This document shows, piece by piece, positions 28,163 to 36,301 of a stretch of 44,234 nucleotides of DNA. The stretch is from Rubritalea profundi (GTDB lineage Bacteria; Verrucomicrobiota; Verrucomicrobiia; Verrucomicrobiales; Akkermansiaceae): the NCBI RefSeq assembly GCF_002954445.1, contig NZ_MQWA01000001.1, positions 3,459,453 to 3,503,686 of the forward strand, read 5' to 3'. Both the position numbers and the translations under genes were made by a program. The stretch's first letter is position 1, and each line of letters starts with the position of its first letter. The notes under the pieces are model-generated. The model worked only from the letters and a program-made list of their open reading frames with translations. It was not told the DNA's origin and searched no databases.

Positions 28163-28804
28163 CTAACGCTGGAGGAGCTCGCGGTTTTTATAAATGTAGT
28201 TATAGCCAGAAATGAGAGTGAGGGCTGTGGCTATCCAAAGCGTAGTTGGTATGATAGCATGTTCGGGAGCGGCAATCCAAACTAACAATGAAACGAGCGG
28301 GTTTGCAGGATCGAGCGTGGCGAAGCTGATATGGCTAAGGCTGCCGATGACAAAAATGAGCTGGAAGGTGGTTTTCCATTTACCCAGTCTGTCTGCTGCG
28401 ATGACTTTGCCTTGCTCCACTGCAATTTGACGCAAGCCCGTGACCATGAATTCTCGTCCAATGATCATGCAGGTAACCCAGACTGGGCAGAATCCTTGAA
28501 CGGAAAGGTAAATGAAGCCCGCTGCGACCAAAATTTTGTCAGCTAAGGGGTCTAGCAGTTTTCCGAGTGAGGTGACGAGGTTGAGCTTGCGGGCGAGGTA
28601 GCCGTCGAGCCAGTCAGAAATAGCTGCGATCACAAAGGTCACAAGTGCGGTGTGGTACGCCCACGGTGAGTCAAATGATGCCGCTGCAATAAACAATGCA
28701 GTGAGGACCAGACGGAAGACGGTGATGGAATTTGGAATATTCAAAGTAGCTGTAGTTACATTGCATATTGTGTGACGCTGGGCAAGGGTGAAACGGCTAA
28801 GCAA
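28163..28804 (-). CDS. pgsA: CDP-diacylglycerol-glycerol-3-phosphate 3-phosphatidyltransferase
   Basis: An integral membrane enzyme that makes phosphatidylglycerol-phosphate from CDP-diacylglycerol. The CDP-alcohol phosphatidyltransferase motif is intact: SDWLDGYLARKLNLVTSLGK, then LLDPLADKI. Several membrane helices follow. No ATG start exists: the longest frame begins at a TTG at 28804 (213 aa), while a TTG at 28744 would give MNIPNSITVFRLVLT, the more typical PgsA N-terminus of 193 aa. The inverted repeat at 28806-28886 abuts the longer start, which favours the shorter form. Confidence 0.9.
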   Translation of the reverse strand: MLSRFTLAQRHTICNVTTATLNIPNSITVFRLVLTALFIAAASFDSPWAYHTALVTFVIAAISDWLDGYLARKLNLVTSLGKLLDPLADKILVAAGFIYLSVQGFCPVWVTCMIIGREFMVTGLRQIAVEQGKVIAADRLGKWKTTFQLIFVIGSLSHISFATLDPANPLVSLLVWIAAPEHAIIPTTLWIATALTLISGYNYIYKNRELLQR

Positions 28805-28805
28805 T

Positions 28806-28886
28806 CGTAGAAGTGTGCTTCCAGCCGCCTTCTGAAGCCGGCATTACTGGTTATGAGAAAAAAGCGGCTGGAAGCACGCTTCTACG
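28806..28886. repeat. 23-bp inverted repeat, REP-like, beside pgsA
   Basis: Arms at 28806-28828 and 28864-28886 match at 22 of 23 positions as reverse complements (core AGAAGYGTGCTTCCAGCCGC). The 35-base spacer contains CTTCTGAAG and CCGG. The element lies between the methyltransferase gene and pgsA, both on the minus strand. It could be a dispersed palindromic repeat or act as a hairpin at the end of the upstream gene. There is a short A-run inside the spacer but no T-tract after the right position for a standard terminator. Confidence 0.85.
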
Positions 28887-28898
28887 TGGATTCGCATT

Positions 28899-29851
28899 CT
28901 AGGGTCGAGGACGTTGGATGAGCACTTTGAATGCAGATCCTGGGCCGTCTGGGTGGAGTAGATAGAGGTCTTGGGTGGTGCCACGGGAATGAGGCTCGAG
29001 GAACTCTGATTGGGTTGTCAGCGAGACGGTTTCCAGTCCGAGCTCTTCGCCCCATTCGATAAGGTCGGTGAAGTTGACATCAGCAGTGAGATCTTGGCGG
29101 CCGACATTTTGGTAGATGCCTGGTCCAGTGATGTTCTGGTGGAGGAGGAAAGCGCGGATCGTTCCTTGCGGTCGGCGGTGGTAGATCTCAGGATAGGTGT
29201 CGCCATAGTCGATCGTTATTAGCTCGCCTTCACGCCATGCCGTGATCCATTCTTCGAGCCATTCGCGGTAGGCTTCATGAATTTCGACGCGGTATTTTTC
29301 TGGGTGATCAGAAACGAGAGCGCTGGAATCAGGTAGTCTGTTAGGGGGGTGAAAGGACTCTTCTTTACCATCCCAGTGAAGTTCTTTCCAACCGTTTTCT
29401 TCACGCTGGAGGATGCGTACTGGAAAGGCGTCGACAAGTTCGTTAGAGAAGATGAGCGCTCTGCCGTTACAGGCTTTGATCGCTGAGCGTGGGTCGGTGT
29501 GCCAGCTGACGCGTGATTTTTTTAGTTTGGTCTGTTGGACTTTCGTTAGGGGCTCAGAGGTCTCGACAATGTGGTAGTGGAGTTTGAGGCGCTGAAGGAA
29601 GGGGAGGGCGACGATGATAGATTTGGCGAGCGATCCATCACCAGCTCCAATCTCGATCAGCTGGAAGCTGCCAGGGTTTTCTTTGAGCCATTGTGACGCA
29701 CGGGCTGCAATAGCAACTCCCAAGGTAGGGCTCAGAGTGGCAGTGGTAGAGAAGTCGCCTTGATGGCCAACTGTTCGAATCTTGCGGGCGTAGTAGCGTG
29801 ATTTGGGTCATGCAGAGCGTGCTGCATGAAGGCGTCGAAGCGTGTTTTCAA
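28899..29851 (-). pseudogene. MidA/NDUFAF7-family SAM methyltransferase with one frameshift
   Basis: The intact C-terminal frame (28899-29723, 274 aa from a TTG) carries the SAM-binding motif FQLIEIGAGDGSLAKSI and ALIFSNELVDAFPVRIL, typical of the MidA/NDUFAF7 protein-arginine methyltransferase family. In that frame the codons upstream read YYARKIRTVGHQGDFSTT, a family landmark, back to a TGA at about 29812. The preceding frame reads LKTRFDAFMQHALHDPNH from a TTG at 29851. Adding one G near 29797 (CACGC to CACGGC) joins them as DPNHGYYARK, giving about 317 aa. So the gene is whole except for one lost base. The family methylates partner proteins or supports respiratory complex assembly; the substrate here is unknown. 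Confidence 0.8.
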
Positions 29852-29862
29852 AGAAGATAAAT

Positions 29863-29902
29863 GAGAAGGGGAGAGGATAAAGGAGAAGGGGAGAGGATAA
29901 AG
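29863..29902. repeat. Perfect 20-base tandem duplication
   Basis: GAGAAGGGGAGAGGATAAAG occurs twice back to back (29863-29882 and 29883-29902) in the short gap between the ligase gene and the methyltransferase gene. On the coding (minus) strand it is pyrimidine-rich and gives no Shine-Dalgarno. Confidence 0.9.
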
Positions 29903-29917
29903 GTCAGACTGATGGAA

Positions 29918-32050
29918 CTACTTGGCGAGGAGTTCGCAGGCTTTGATATCGAGCTTTCCGGATGCTAGGATTGGAATCTCTTCGACGGGTATAATCATTT
30001 TAGGACACCAGAGTGAGGGGATTCCTTGGTCGAGGAGTCGGTAGCGGAGGTCGAGGCATTCTTGTTCAAGCGCCACTCCTGCGAGGGTTGAGAGAAGAGC
30101 GATGGCTTCACCTTTCTTTTCACAGGGGATGCCGACAACAGCGACTTTACGTTCGGTTTCTTCATCGAGTTCAAGCGCCTGGTTGATGGCTGCCTCCACA
30201 GTTTCATGAGGGACCATTTCACCTGCAATTTTTGAGAAACGAGAAATGCGGCCCTCTATCGTAAGGAAACCATCGGAGTCGACATAGCCGACGTCGCCAG
30301 TCTTGAACCATGAGTCGACGAGAACTTCGTCGGTTTTTTCTTGGTTATTGAGGTAGCCAGGGAAAATGTTAGATCCCTTGAGCCAGATGATTCCGGATTT
30401 GTTAATTGGTATTGGTTGGTCGTTAGACGGATCAGTTAGTTTGACTGCAATACCGGGAAGGAAGTTGCCAACAGTGCCTAGACGAGAGGATGAGATGAAC
30501 GAGCGTCCTGCTACCTCAGCTGGATCGGGCAGGTTAACATTTGTTGCCGGAGATGTTTCGGTGAGGCCATAGCCTTCTTGTGGAGTTATACCGAATTTCT
30601 TAGTAAAAGTATCGGAAAGTGATTTAGGAAGCTTTTCAGCTCCGGTGACAACGAGTTTAAGTGACTCAAGTTGCTCAGCTTTGATTCGGCGCATGTAGCC
30701 TCGGAGGAAGGTGGGAGTCGTGAGTAGCAGGACGATCTTGTATTGCTCGATGAGTTCGGCAATACGCTTGGAATCGAGTGGGCTCGGATTGGTGATGAGA
30801 TTGAGTCCTTCAATCACGGGGAACCAGAGTGTCACGGTGCAGCCGAAGCTGTGGAATAATGGAAGAGATCCCAAAATGTTAGATCTCTCTGGGAGGTTGA
30901 GTCGTGTGCCAAATTGGCAAACATTGGCGAGGACGTTACGGTGGGAGAGAGGGACTCCTTTAGGATCTCCTGATGAACCAGAAGTAAAGAGGAGGACGGC
31001 TTCCTTGTCACCGCCATCATTTGAGATTCCCGCCATTTTAGCGAGGGCTGCGGTGGGGAGTAATTTTGAGAGTACCACCCAACGCGTGATAGATTTTTTC
31101 AATTCTGGGAGGATTCGTTCGATGTAGATGAGGTCGCGGTTAGGCGGCCAAGCGAAATCTGGCATTTTACGGACGAAGGGGTCGGCTGTGATGAATTTAT
31201 CGAGGTCGGCTTGGCGGATGGCTGAATCGATGGCCGTAAGGCTAGCCGTGAAGTTGAGGTTCACTGGGACTTTACCAGCAAAGATGACTGCTAGGTTGGC
31301 GATCAGTCCAGCTGGGCCTGGTGGCAGGATAATTCCCACACGCTTTTTATTGGTTACTTTTTGGATGTGTTTGGAAAAAGCGAGCGAGGCTCCAAGAATA
31401 ATTTCAAATGATTTTTCTTGGTCGTTTGTGCCATCAATGACTTTGTTTTTTGAATGCTTTTTCAAACCCGAAAGTAAGGCGTAACCGAGAGACCCCTGTA
31501 AGAAAGCTCTAGAAGAAAAAGCTTGTTCGAAGGCTGTGAGCAACTCTTGGCGTAATTGAGCCGGGTTACATTGGTCAGCCTTTAAAAGCTGACCAAAGAC
31601 GAGGATGGCTGAGGGCGAGTAAGAGGAATTCTCTACACTTAGTGATGATTCAGCTGGTATGTGGACCGCGAGTGGTAGGGTCGGGAGATCCAGTGCGCAA
31701 AGAGCTATAAGTGTCTCGCCAGTGATATGAACTGATGTTCCAGAAAGGCACGACACCTCGCCGGGGAGAAAAATGGCGATTCCAGTGCTACCTAAATCAG
31801 CAGAAAGTTTGGCCCCCACTTCCTTTAGGCCGGTGTCCATAGCGCTAAAGGCAATGGCTTCACGCTTGTTGAGGAAGTTTTCTGTCGCCTTTGAGAGCTG
31901 AACATTTTCTTCACAAATCCAAATTATTTTGCGCCCATTCAGTTGCTTCTCCAGCTCAAGCATCTCGCTGTGATCAAGCCTACCCGGCAGGATGAGTGCC
32001 TGCTGAGTTGGAATGCGGTCTAGGTGGATTAGTCGTGGAGATTTGCTCAT
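29918..32050 (-). CDS. Aas-like acyl-ACP/acyl-CoA synthetase with degenerate acyltransferase-like N-terminus
   Basis: A 710-aa protein. Residues about 215-710 are an AMP-forming ligase of the ANL superfamily: P-loop-like LLFTSGSSGDPKGVPLSHRN near 354, EGYGLTETSPATN, SWFKTGDVGYVDSDGFLTIE and GRISRFSKIAGEMV. It activates a fatty acid as acyl-AMP and transfers it to ACP or CoA. Residues 1-200 resemble the PlsC-type acyltransferase part of Aas proteins in layout (QQALILPGRLDHSEMLELEK; FLPGEVSCLSG; LPTLPLAVH). However, the catalytic His-x4-Asp is missing, so this part is probably non-catalytic. The expected C-terminal catalytic Lys is plausible in ILASGKLDI. It is part of a minus-strand series ending at the methyltransferase. 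Confidence 0.83.
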   Translation of the reverse strand: MSKSPRLIHLDRIPTQQALILPGRLDHSEMLELEKQLNGRKIIWICEENVQLSKATENFLNKREAIAFSAMDTGLKEVGAKLSADLGSTGIAIFLPGEVSCLSGTSVHITGETLIALCALDLPTLPLAVHIPAESSLSVENSSYSPSAILVFGQLLKADQCNPAQLRQELLTAFEQAFSSRAFLQGSLGYALLSGLKKHSKNKVIDGTNDQEKSFEIILGASLAFSKHIQKVTNKKRVGIILPPGPAGLIANLAVIFAGKVPVNLNFTASLTAIDSAIRQADLDKFITADPFVRKMPDFAWPPNRDLIYIERILPELKKSITRWVVLSKLLPTAALAKMAGISNDGGDKEAVLLFTSGSSGDPKGVPLSHRNVLANVCQFGTRLNLPERSNILGSLPLFHSFGCTVTLWFPVIEGLNLITNPSPLDSKRIAELIEQYKIVLLLTTPTFLRGYMRRIKAEQLESLKLVVTGAEKLPKSLSDTFTKKFGITPQEGYGLTETSPATNVNLPDPAEVAGRSFISSSRLGTVGNFLPGIAVKLTDPSNDQPIPINKSGIIWLKGSNIFPGYLNNQEKTDEVLVDSWFKTGDVGYVDSDGFLTIEGRISRFSKIAGEMVPHETVEAAINQALELDEETERKVAVVGIPCEKKGEAIALLSTLAGVALEQECLDLRYRLLDQGIPSLWCPKMIIPVEEIPILASGKLDIKACELLAK

Positions 32051-32273
32051 GAGATTTTTGCTGGAAAACTGTGTTTCCTGATCGGTTGGGAGACGCCGTC
32101 ATAATCGTCAGATCTTGCCCCATTCATCAAGGAAATCTTTATCGATGATGCCTCTCTTTTTATCGATGATTGTACAAATGTCGCTTCAGCGACCGGATGC
32201 TGAGTCACGGAGCGGGCAGTAAATAGTATGATATGGCAGACTCAACCAATTTCAAGAGTCTGTGTAAAAACAG

Positions 32274-32310
32274 AAAAGCCCACAACCAAAGATGTGGCGA
32301 GTGGGCTTTT
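32274..32310 (-). terminator. Intrinsic terminator after ribH-nusB
   Basis: Arms AAAAGCCCAC (32274-32283) and GTGGGCTTTT (32301-32310) pair perfectly around a 17-base loop. On the minus strand it ends in four T and lies 22 bases after the nusB stop. Confidence 0.85.
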
Positions 32311-32331
32311 GCAAGATTGAGTGGTGATTGC

Positions 32332-33216
32332 TTAGTCGCGTTTCGCGATCTTATCGAGCACGCCATTGATGAACCGTGAGGACTCATTGGAGCCGAAGCG
32401 ACGAGAAATCTCGATGCATTCATTGATCGTGACGGGCGCTGGGATTTCTTCTTTCAGAAGGATCTCGTAGGTGCCTAGGCGGAGGATGGCGCGGTCGACT
32501 GGGTCGATTCGCTCAGGTTTGTAGTTCTCAACCACGGATTCGATAGTTTCATCGAGCTCAGGTTTCTTATTCAGAATTGTGCTAGTGAGTCCGTCTACTT
32601 CTTTGCGGAAGCCATGCATCTTTTCTGCAGTGTCATGGATATGCTTGATGTCTGGGTGATCGGCAAAGTCTTCAGGTTTCTGCACCATGATAATGCGATC
32701 TGAAACTCTTTGCAGGCCCTTGATCAAAGACTTAGTAGCGTCGAGGCGCTTGTTGATGAACGGGAGGTCCTGAAGTTGGTGCTCCCAGCGTTTGCGAGAC
32801 TCCGTCAGTTGCGTGTTGAGTGTGAAAATGTCTTTGATGGCTGAATCGAGCTCAGAATCAGGAGTTTCGACACCTGGGTTGTAGAGGCGCTGGACTCGAT
32901 CAATGGTTGCTCGCCATTTGCTTTCGAGCTTGAGTATCTCTTGGAAAGTGGTCTTGAGCTTCTCCGCATCTGGATCTGCAGTGATAGTTGCTAGAGTCTC
33001 TTTGCTGCGGTCGACGAACTTGATGTGACGGGCTTCACGGCCTTGGTTTAGGTGCAAAAGAGCCTTGGCTGAAGCTTTGATAAGCTTGTTGCTGTCAGAT
33101 TCAAGAGCAAGTTCCCAGAAGGTGTCAGATAGTTCTTCGGCGTCCGCACCGCCTTCTATATCTGAACAATAAAGGAACTGGATGGCGGATTCTCGGATGG
33201 CGCGTCTACTATGCAT
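32332..33216 (-). CDS. nusB: Transcription antitermination factor NusB with large internal insertion
   Basis: A 294-aa protein from the ATG at 33216. The N-terminus is NusB-like (SRRAIRESAIQFLYCSDIEG). The last 65 residues match the NusB core (RIDPVDRAILRLGTYEILL, PVTINECIEISRRFG, FINGVLDKIA). Ordinary NusB is about 130-160 aa; here roughly 130-150 extra, mostly helical and charged residues separate the halves (about residues 45-190, with KWRATIDRVQRL, QLTESRKRWEHQL, LIKGLQRVSDRI). NusB binds boxA RNA with NusE in rRNA antitermination. The start overlaps the ribH stop by eight bases, so the two are translationally coupled. An upstream start at 33285 is open but unlikely. Confidence 0.88.
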   Translation of the reverse strand: MHSRRAIRESAIQFLYCSDIEGGADAEELSDTFWELALESDSNKLIKASAKALLHLNQGREARHIKFVDRSKETLATITADPDAEKLKTTFQEILKLESKWRATIDRVQRLYNPGVETPDSELDSAIKDIFTLNTQLTESRKRWEHQLQDLPFINKRLDATKSLIKGLQRVSDRIIMVQKPEDFADHPDIKHIHDTAEKMHGFRKEVDGLTSTILNKKPELDETIESVVENYKPERIDPVDRAILRLGTYEILLKEEIPAPVTINECIEISRRFGSNESSRFINGVLDKIAKRD

Positions 33217-33736
33217 TGCTGGGATAAGATCGTGTTGATTTCTTTTTTTTATCTTGGTGAAGGCCAAGTTCGGAGAACAACTCAATCATCGTGTGCGCTG
33301 AGCGTGCTGCTTCGCGACCGCGGTTGAGTTGAGATCCGATGCATCGTGCGTAGGCTTGCTTCTCGTCATCTACAAGAAGAACTTCATGAATCACTGGAAT
33401 TTTTGTATCGCACGCCAATTGTTGGAGGCTGGTGGTGACTGATTCTGCCACGAGATCGCCGTGTTGGGTCTTACCTCGGATGATGAGACCTAGAGCAATG
33501 AGCACGATGGGTGTGTCTTCTGCGTGGAGCAGAGCAGAGCTGGCAACAGGGATTTCAAAGGCGCCAGGGACGCGAGCCACGCTGATGGTTGCCTGAGGGA
33601 GGATGTTGTTGAGCTCATCAGTGGCATTCTCAACCAAGGCATCGGTAAATTCGGAATTATAGATCGAAGCGACGATACAAATATGTGCTTTTGTCTGTGA
33701 AATCTGACGGGGTCTAGGTGGAAGTGCCGTTGACAT
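33209..33736 (-). CDS. ribH: 6,7-dimethyl-8-ribityllumazine synthase
   Basis: A 175-aa enzyme catalysing the penultimate step of riboflavin synthesis, condensing the ribityl-pyrimidine with a four-carbon phosphate. Motifs: VARVPGAFEIPVASSALL, IALGLIIRGKTQHGDLVAES with the catalytic His, and IGSQLNRGREAARSAHTM. The C-terminus is a little longer and more basic than usual (HQDKKKKSTRSYPSNA). It overlaps nusB, a ribH-nusB pairing common in bacteria. No FMN riboswitch is visible upstream. Confidence 0.93.
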   Translation of the reverse strand: MSTALPPRPRQISQTKAHICIVASIYNSEFTDALVENATDELNNILPQATISVARVPGAFEIPVASSALLHAEDTPIVLIALGLIIRGKTQHGDLVAESVTTSLQQLACDTKIPVIHEVLLVDDEKQAYARCIGSQLNRGREAARSAHTMIELFSELGLHQDKKKKSTRSYPSNA

Positions 33737-33761
33737 GACCTATTGGTAGGCGATGACCCTC

Positions 33762-33776
33762 TAGATTGTCAATCTA
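33762..33776. promoter_or_regulatory. Short palindrome in the ribH / EIIA divergent promoter region
   Basis: TAGATTG-T-CAATCTA is a perfect 7-bp dyad about 26 bases before the ribH start. It lies in the 252-base gap between the divergent ribH and PTS EIIA genes. It could be an operator, but nothing else supports that. Confidence 0.3.
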
Positions 33777-33988
33777 CGTATCATAAATTTGAAGAGTAAA
33801 AGCAAGCAAGACGAGCTGAAAATGGAGTTGTGAGGCTCTTGTGGGGCCCAGTGATTCTATGCGAATGAGTTCTGCATGACAGTGGCGTGAGGAAAGGTCT
33901 TGATTTGTCGGGGAAATCTTTATACTCCACAGCACGCCTCGCCACTTGGCATACCAGCTGTGGCAGCTGTCGAGGCTCACTATCCATT

Positions 33989-34468
33989 ATGAAATTAGCG
34001 AGCTTATTGACTAATGACCAAGTGATCCTCGACATGAAAGCCGAGGAACACTGGCCAGCAATTGTAGAACTAGTAGAGTATCTAGACCGCCATGACTTCC
34101 TCAAGGGCGAGAGCAAAGATGACGTTCTCGAAGCCCTGCACGCACGCGAAGATCAGATTAGTACAGGCATTGGCAGTGGTGTTGCGATCCCACACGCATT
34201 TTCTGAAAAGCTTGACCACGTGGTCGCTGTGTTCGGTCGTTCAAAAAAGGGAATCGATTTTGAAGCTCTCGACAATGCGCCGGTCAATTTTGTCTTATTG
34301 TTCGTAGTTCCTAAAAAGGGCTACCACATGCACCTGCAGACTCTTGCTGCGATTGCAAAACTCTTTAATAACTGTGAAGTGCGCCAGCAATTGGCCAACG
34401 CGGAGACGCGCGAAGAGGTGATCGATATTCTCGGTTCACGTCCGTCGCGCACTCATTGCGAACGCTAA
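33989..34468 (+). CDS. PTS EIIA type-2 domain protein (fructose/nitrogen-type)
   Basis: A 159-aa single EIIA domain from the ATG at 33989; a longer frame from 33887 adds residues that do not look like protein. The phosphorylation site is the His in GIGSGVAIPHAFSEKLDHVV, and the fold continues with VNFVLLFVVPKKGYHMHLQT and LAAIAKLFNN. It receives phosphate from HPr or EI-Ntr. No EIIB or EIIC is adjacent, so it is more likely a regulatory (PtsN-like) than a transport protein. It precedes argS by 64 bases with a terminator-like hairpin between. Confidence 0.85.
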   Translation: MKLASLLTNDQVILDMKAEEHWPAIVELVEYLDRHDFLKGESKDDVLEALHAREDQISTGIGSGVAIPHAFSEKLDHVVAVFGRSKKGIDFEALDNAPVNFVLLFVVPKKGYHMHLQTLAAIAKLFNNCEVRQQLANAETREEVIDILGSRPSRTHCER

Positions 34469-34494
34469 CCGTATTAGACACTCACTTTCATTAT

Positions 34495-34520
34495 AGCGAT
34501 GGCCGAGGCTGTCGCTTTTT
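34495..34520 (+). terminator. Intrinsic terminator or attenuator between EIIA gene and argS
   Basis: AGCGATGGCC (34495-34504) can pair with GGCTGTCGCT (34507-34516) over the outer eight positions, including two G-U pairs, with a small loop. Five T follow. It lies only 12 bases before the argS ATG, so it could terminate the EIIA transcript or attenuate argS. Confidence 0.6.
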
Positions 34521-34532
34521 TACTTTTTGTTT

Positions 34533-36290
34533 ATGAACACACTTTTAGAAATATTAGAATCACGCTTGCTCACGGCATTGTCCAAGGCTGGAATCGACCT
34601 GCCAGTGGGCTTTCCTGTCAAGATTTTCGCTGCGGCTGACGTGCGTCATGGTGACTACCAAGCAAATACTGCAATGGCATTGGCCAAGCGGCTAAAAATG
34701 AATCCACGCGAGCTCGCTACTCAGGTAGTTGACGCGCTTGAGGTCGATGACCTCGCTGATCTTGAGATCGCGGGACCAGGGTTTATCAACTTCCGTATCA
34801 AATCAGAAACTTGGAGCCAGAAGGTTGGCCAGCTGATCAATGACCCGCGCCTCGGTGTCGGCAGTGTGGCTGAGCCTCAGAACATCGTTGTCGATTTTTC
34901 CGCACCAAACGTAGCCAAACCAATGCATGTTGGGCACATTCGTTCGACTATCATCGGCGATTCACTTTCTCGCATTTGCCGATTTCTCGGGCACAATGTG
35001 ACAACCGATAACCACATTGGCGACTGGGGGACTCAATTCGGCATGGTCATTTATGGCTGGAAGAACTTGATTGACCCTGTTGCGATTGAGGCTGATCCAC
35101 TTCAGGAATTACTCCGTCTCTACCGTGCCGTCAACTTGCTCTGCAAGGAAGAGGAAGCGATAAAAGATGAGTGCCGTGACGAGCTAGTGAAGCTCCAGAA
35201 TGGCGATGCTGAGAATTTTGCCATTTGGGAAAAGTGCGTTGAGGTTTCCAAAGTGGGACTGAATAAGATTTACGACCGACTCGATGTTAGCTTCGACCAT
35301 TGGCTAGGTGAAAGCTATTATAATAGCGAGTTGGTACCCTTGGTGAAAGCTCTCGAAGCTGAAGGTCTTGCCCGCGAGAGCGATGGAGCCCTTTGTGTTT
35401 TCTCAGGAGAAGAACTCCCACCAAAGCAAGATCCTTTCAAGGAAAAGCGCGATGGCGAGTGGTCTGACTTCCCAATGATCGTGCGCAAGGGAGATGGCGC
35501 ATTCAACTATGCCACGACGGATGTTGCCACAGTCGATCACCGACTCAAGCAATGGAATGCTGACAAAATCTGGTACGTGGTAGACGCGCGCCAGAGCCTG
35601 CACTTCCAACAACTCTTCGACGTATCCAAGCGTCGTGGCTGTAAGGCCAAGCTTGAGCACATTTCTTTCGGTACGATTCTAGGAAAAGATGGTAAGCCGC
35701 TCAAAACGCGTGATGGCGATCTCCCACAGCTAGCCGACGTCCTCGATGACGCGGTGAAATCGGCTCGCACAGTTTTAGAAGAGAAAAGCGGTGACCTTCC
35801 AGTAGAGGAGAAAGATGAGTTGGCGAAGATGATCGGTATTGGTTCGGTAAAGTTCACTGAGCTTAGCCATCATCGTTCCTCGGATTACATTTTCGATCTA
35901 GACAAGATGGTCGCTCTGCAAGGGGATACAGCACCCTACCTTCAGTACAGTTATGTGCGGGTTCGTGCGATCTTCCGTAAGTTAGAAGAGGAAGTTACTC
36001 TGGACGCAGACGGTCTACAAATCACAGAACAAGGTGAAATCAATCTTGCTAGGACGCTCTCGAAATTCGGTGAGGTGCTTCCAACTGTGCTCGACGACCT
36101 CAAGCCAAATATCCTTTCTAACTATTTGCTAGATCTAGCGAAGGCCTTCCACAGCTTCTTCGAAGCCTGCCAAGTTCTTAAAAGCGAAGGAGATGTACGT
36201 AAGTCTCGGTTGGTGCTCTGTGAACTCACTGGACGTGTGTTGCAGCAAGGACTTGGCCTTCTCGGTATCCAAGTGCCTGAGCGCATGTAG
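34533..36290 (+). CDS. argS: Arginine-tRNA ligase
   Basis: A 585-aa class I synthetase from the ATG at 34533; a TTG at 34527 is open but not needed. The N-terminal additional domain that recognises the tRNA D-loop covers about residues 1-115. The ATP-binding motif is HVGH in FSAPNVAKPMHVGHIRSTII. GNWGDWGTQFG-like HIGDWGTQFG follows, then the KMSKS-region loop TILGKDGKPLKTRDGD, which lacks canonical KMSKS as is common in ArgS. The C-terminal DALR anticodon-binding domain ends LGLLGIQVPERM. It charges tRNA-Arg. It ends 11 bases before the convergent giant cytochrome gene. Confidence 0.96.
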   Translation: MNTLLEILESRLLTALSKAGIDLPVGFPVKIFAAADVRHGDYQANTAMALAKRLKMNPRELATQVVDALEVDDLADLEIAGPGFINFRIKSETWSQKVGQLINDPRLGVGSVAEPQNIVVDFSAPNVAKPMHVGHIRSTIIGDSLSRICRFLGHNVTTDNHIGDWGTQFGMVIYGWKNLIDPVAIEADPLQELLRLYRAVNLLCKEEEAIKDECRDELVKLQNGDAENFAIWEKCVEVSKVGLNKIYDRLDVSFDHWLGESYYNSELVPLVKALEAEGLARESDGALCVFSGEELPPKQDPFKEKRDGEWSDFPMIVRKGDGAFNYATTDVATVDHRLKQWNADKIWYVVDARQSLHFQQLFDVSKRRGCKAKLEHISFGTILGKDGKPLKTRDGDLPQLADVLDDAVKSARTVLEEKSGDLPVEEKDELAKMIGIGSVKFTELSHHRSSDYIFDLDKMVALQGDTAPYLQYSYVRVRAIFRKLEEEVTLDADGLQITEQGEINLARTLSKFGEVLPTVLDDLKPNILSNYLLDLAKAFHSFFEACQVLKSEGDVRKSRLVLCELTGRVLQQGLGLLGIQVPERM

Positions 36291-36301
36291 TGAAAGTGCT
36301 G

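Noticed and set aside
32138-32170. Direct repeat TTTATCGATGAT twice in the leader of the ligase gene
   Set aside because: Only two short copies, no dyad symmetry or promoter context that would support an operator.
33737-33988. Possible FMN riboswitch before ribH
   Set aside because: The leader is short and none of the conserved RFN-element words were recognised.
33887-33988. N-terminal extension of the PTS EIIA protein
   Set aside because: The added 34 residues are not hydrophobic or family-like, and the EIIA domain starts exactly at the ATG at 33989.
35680-35730. Missing KMSKS motif in ArgS
   Set aside because: Loss of canonical KMSKS is common in arginyl-tRNA synthetases, so it is not evidence of a defect.
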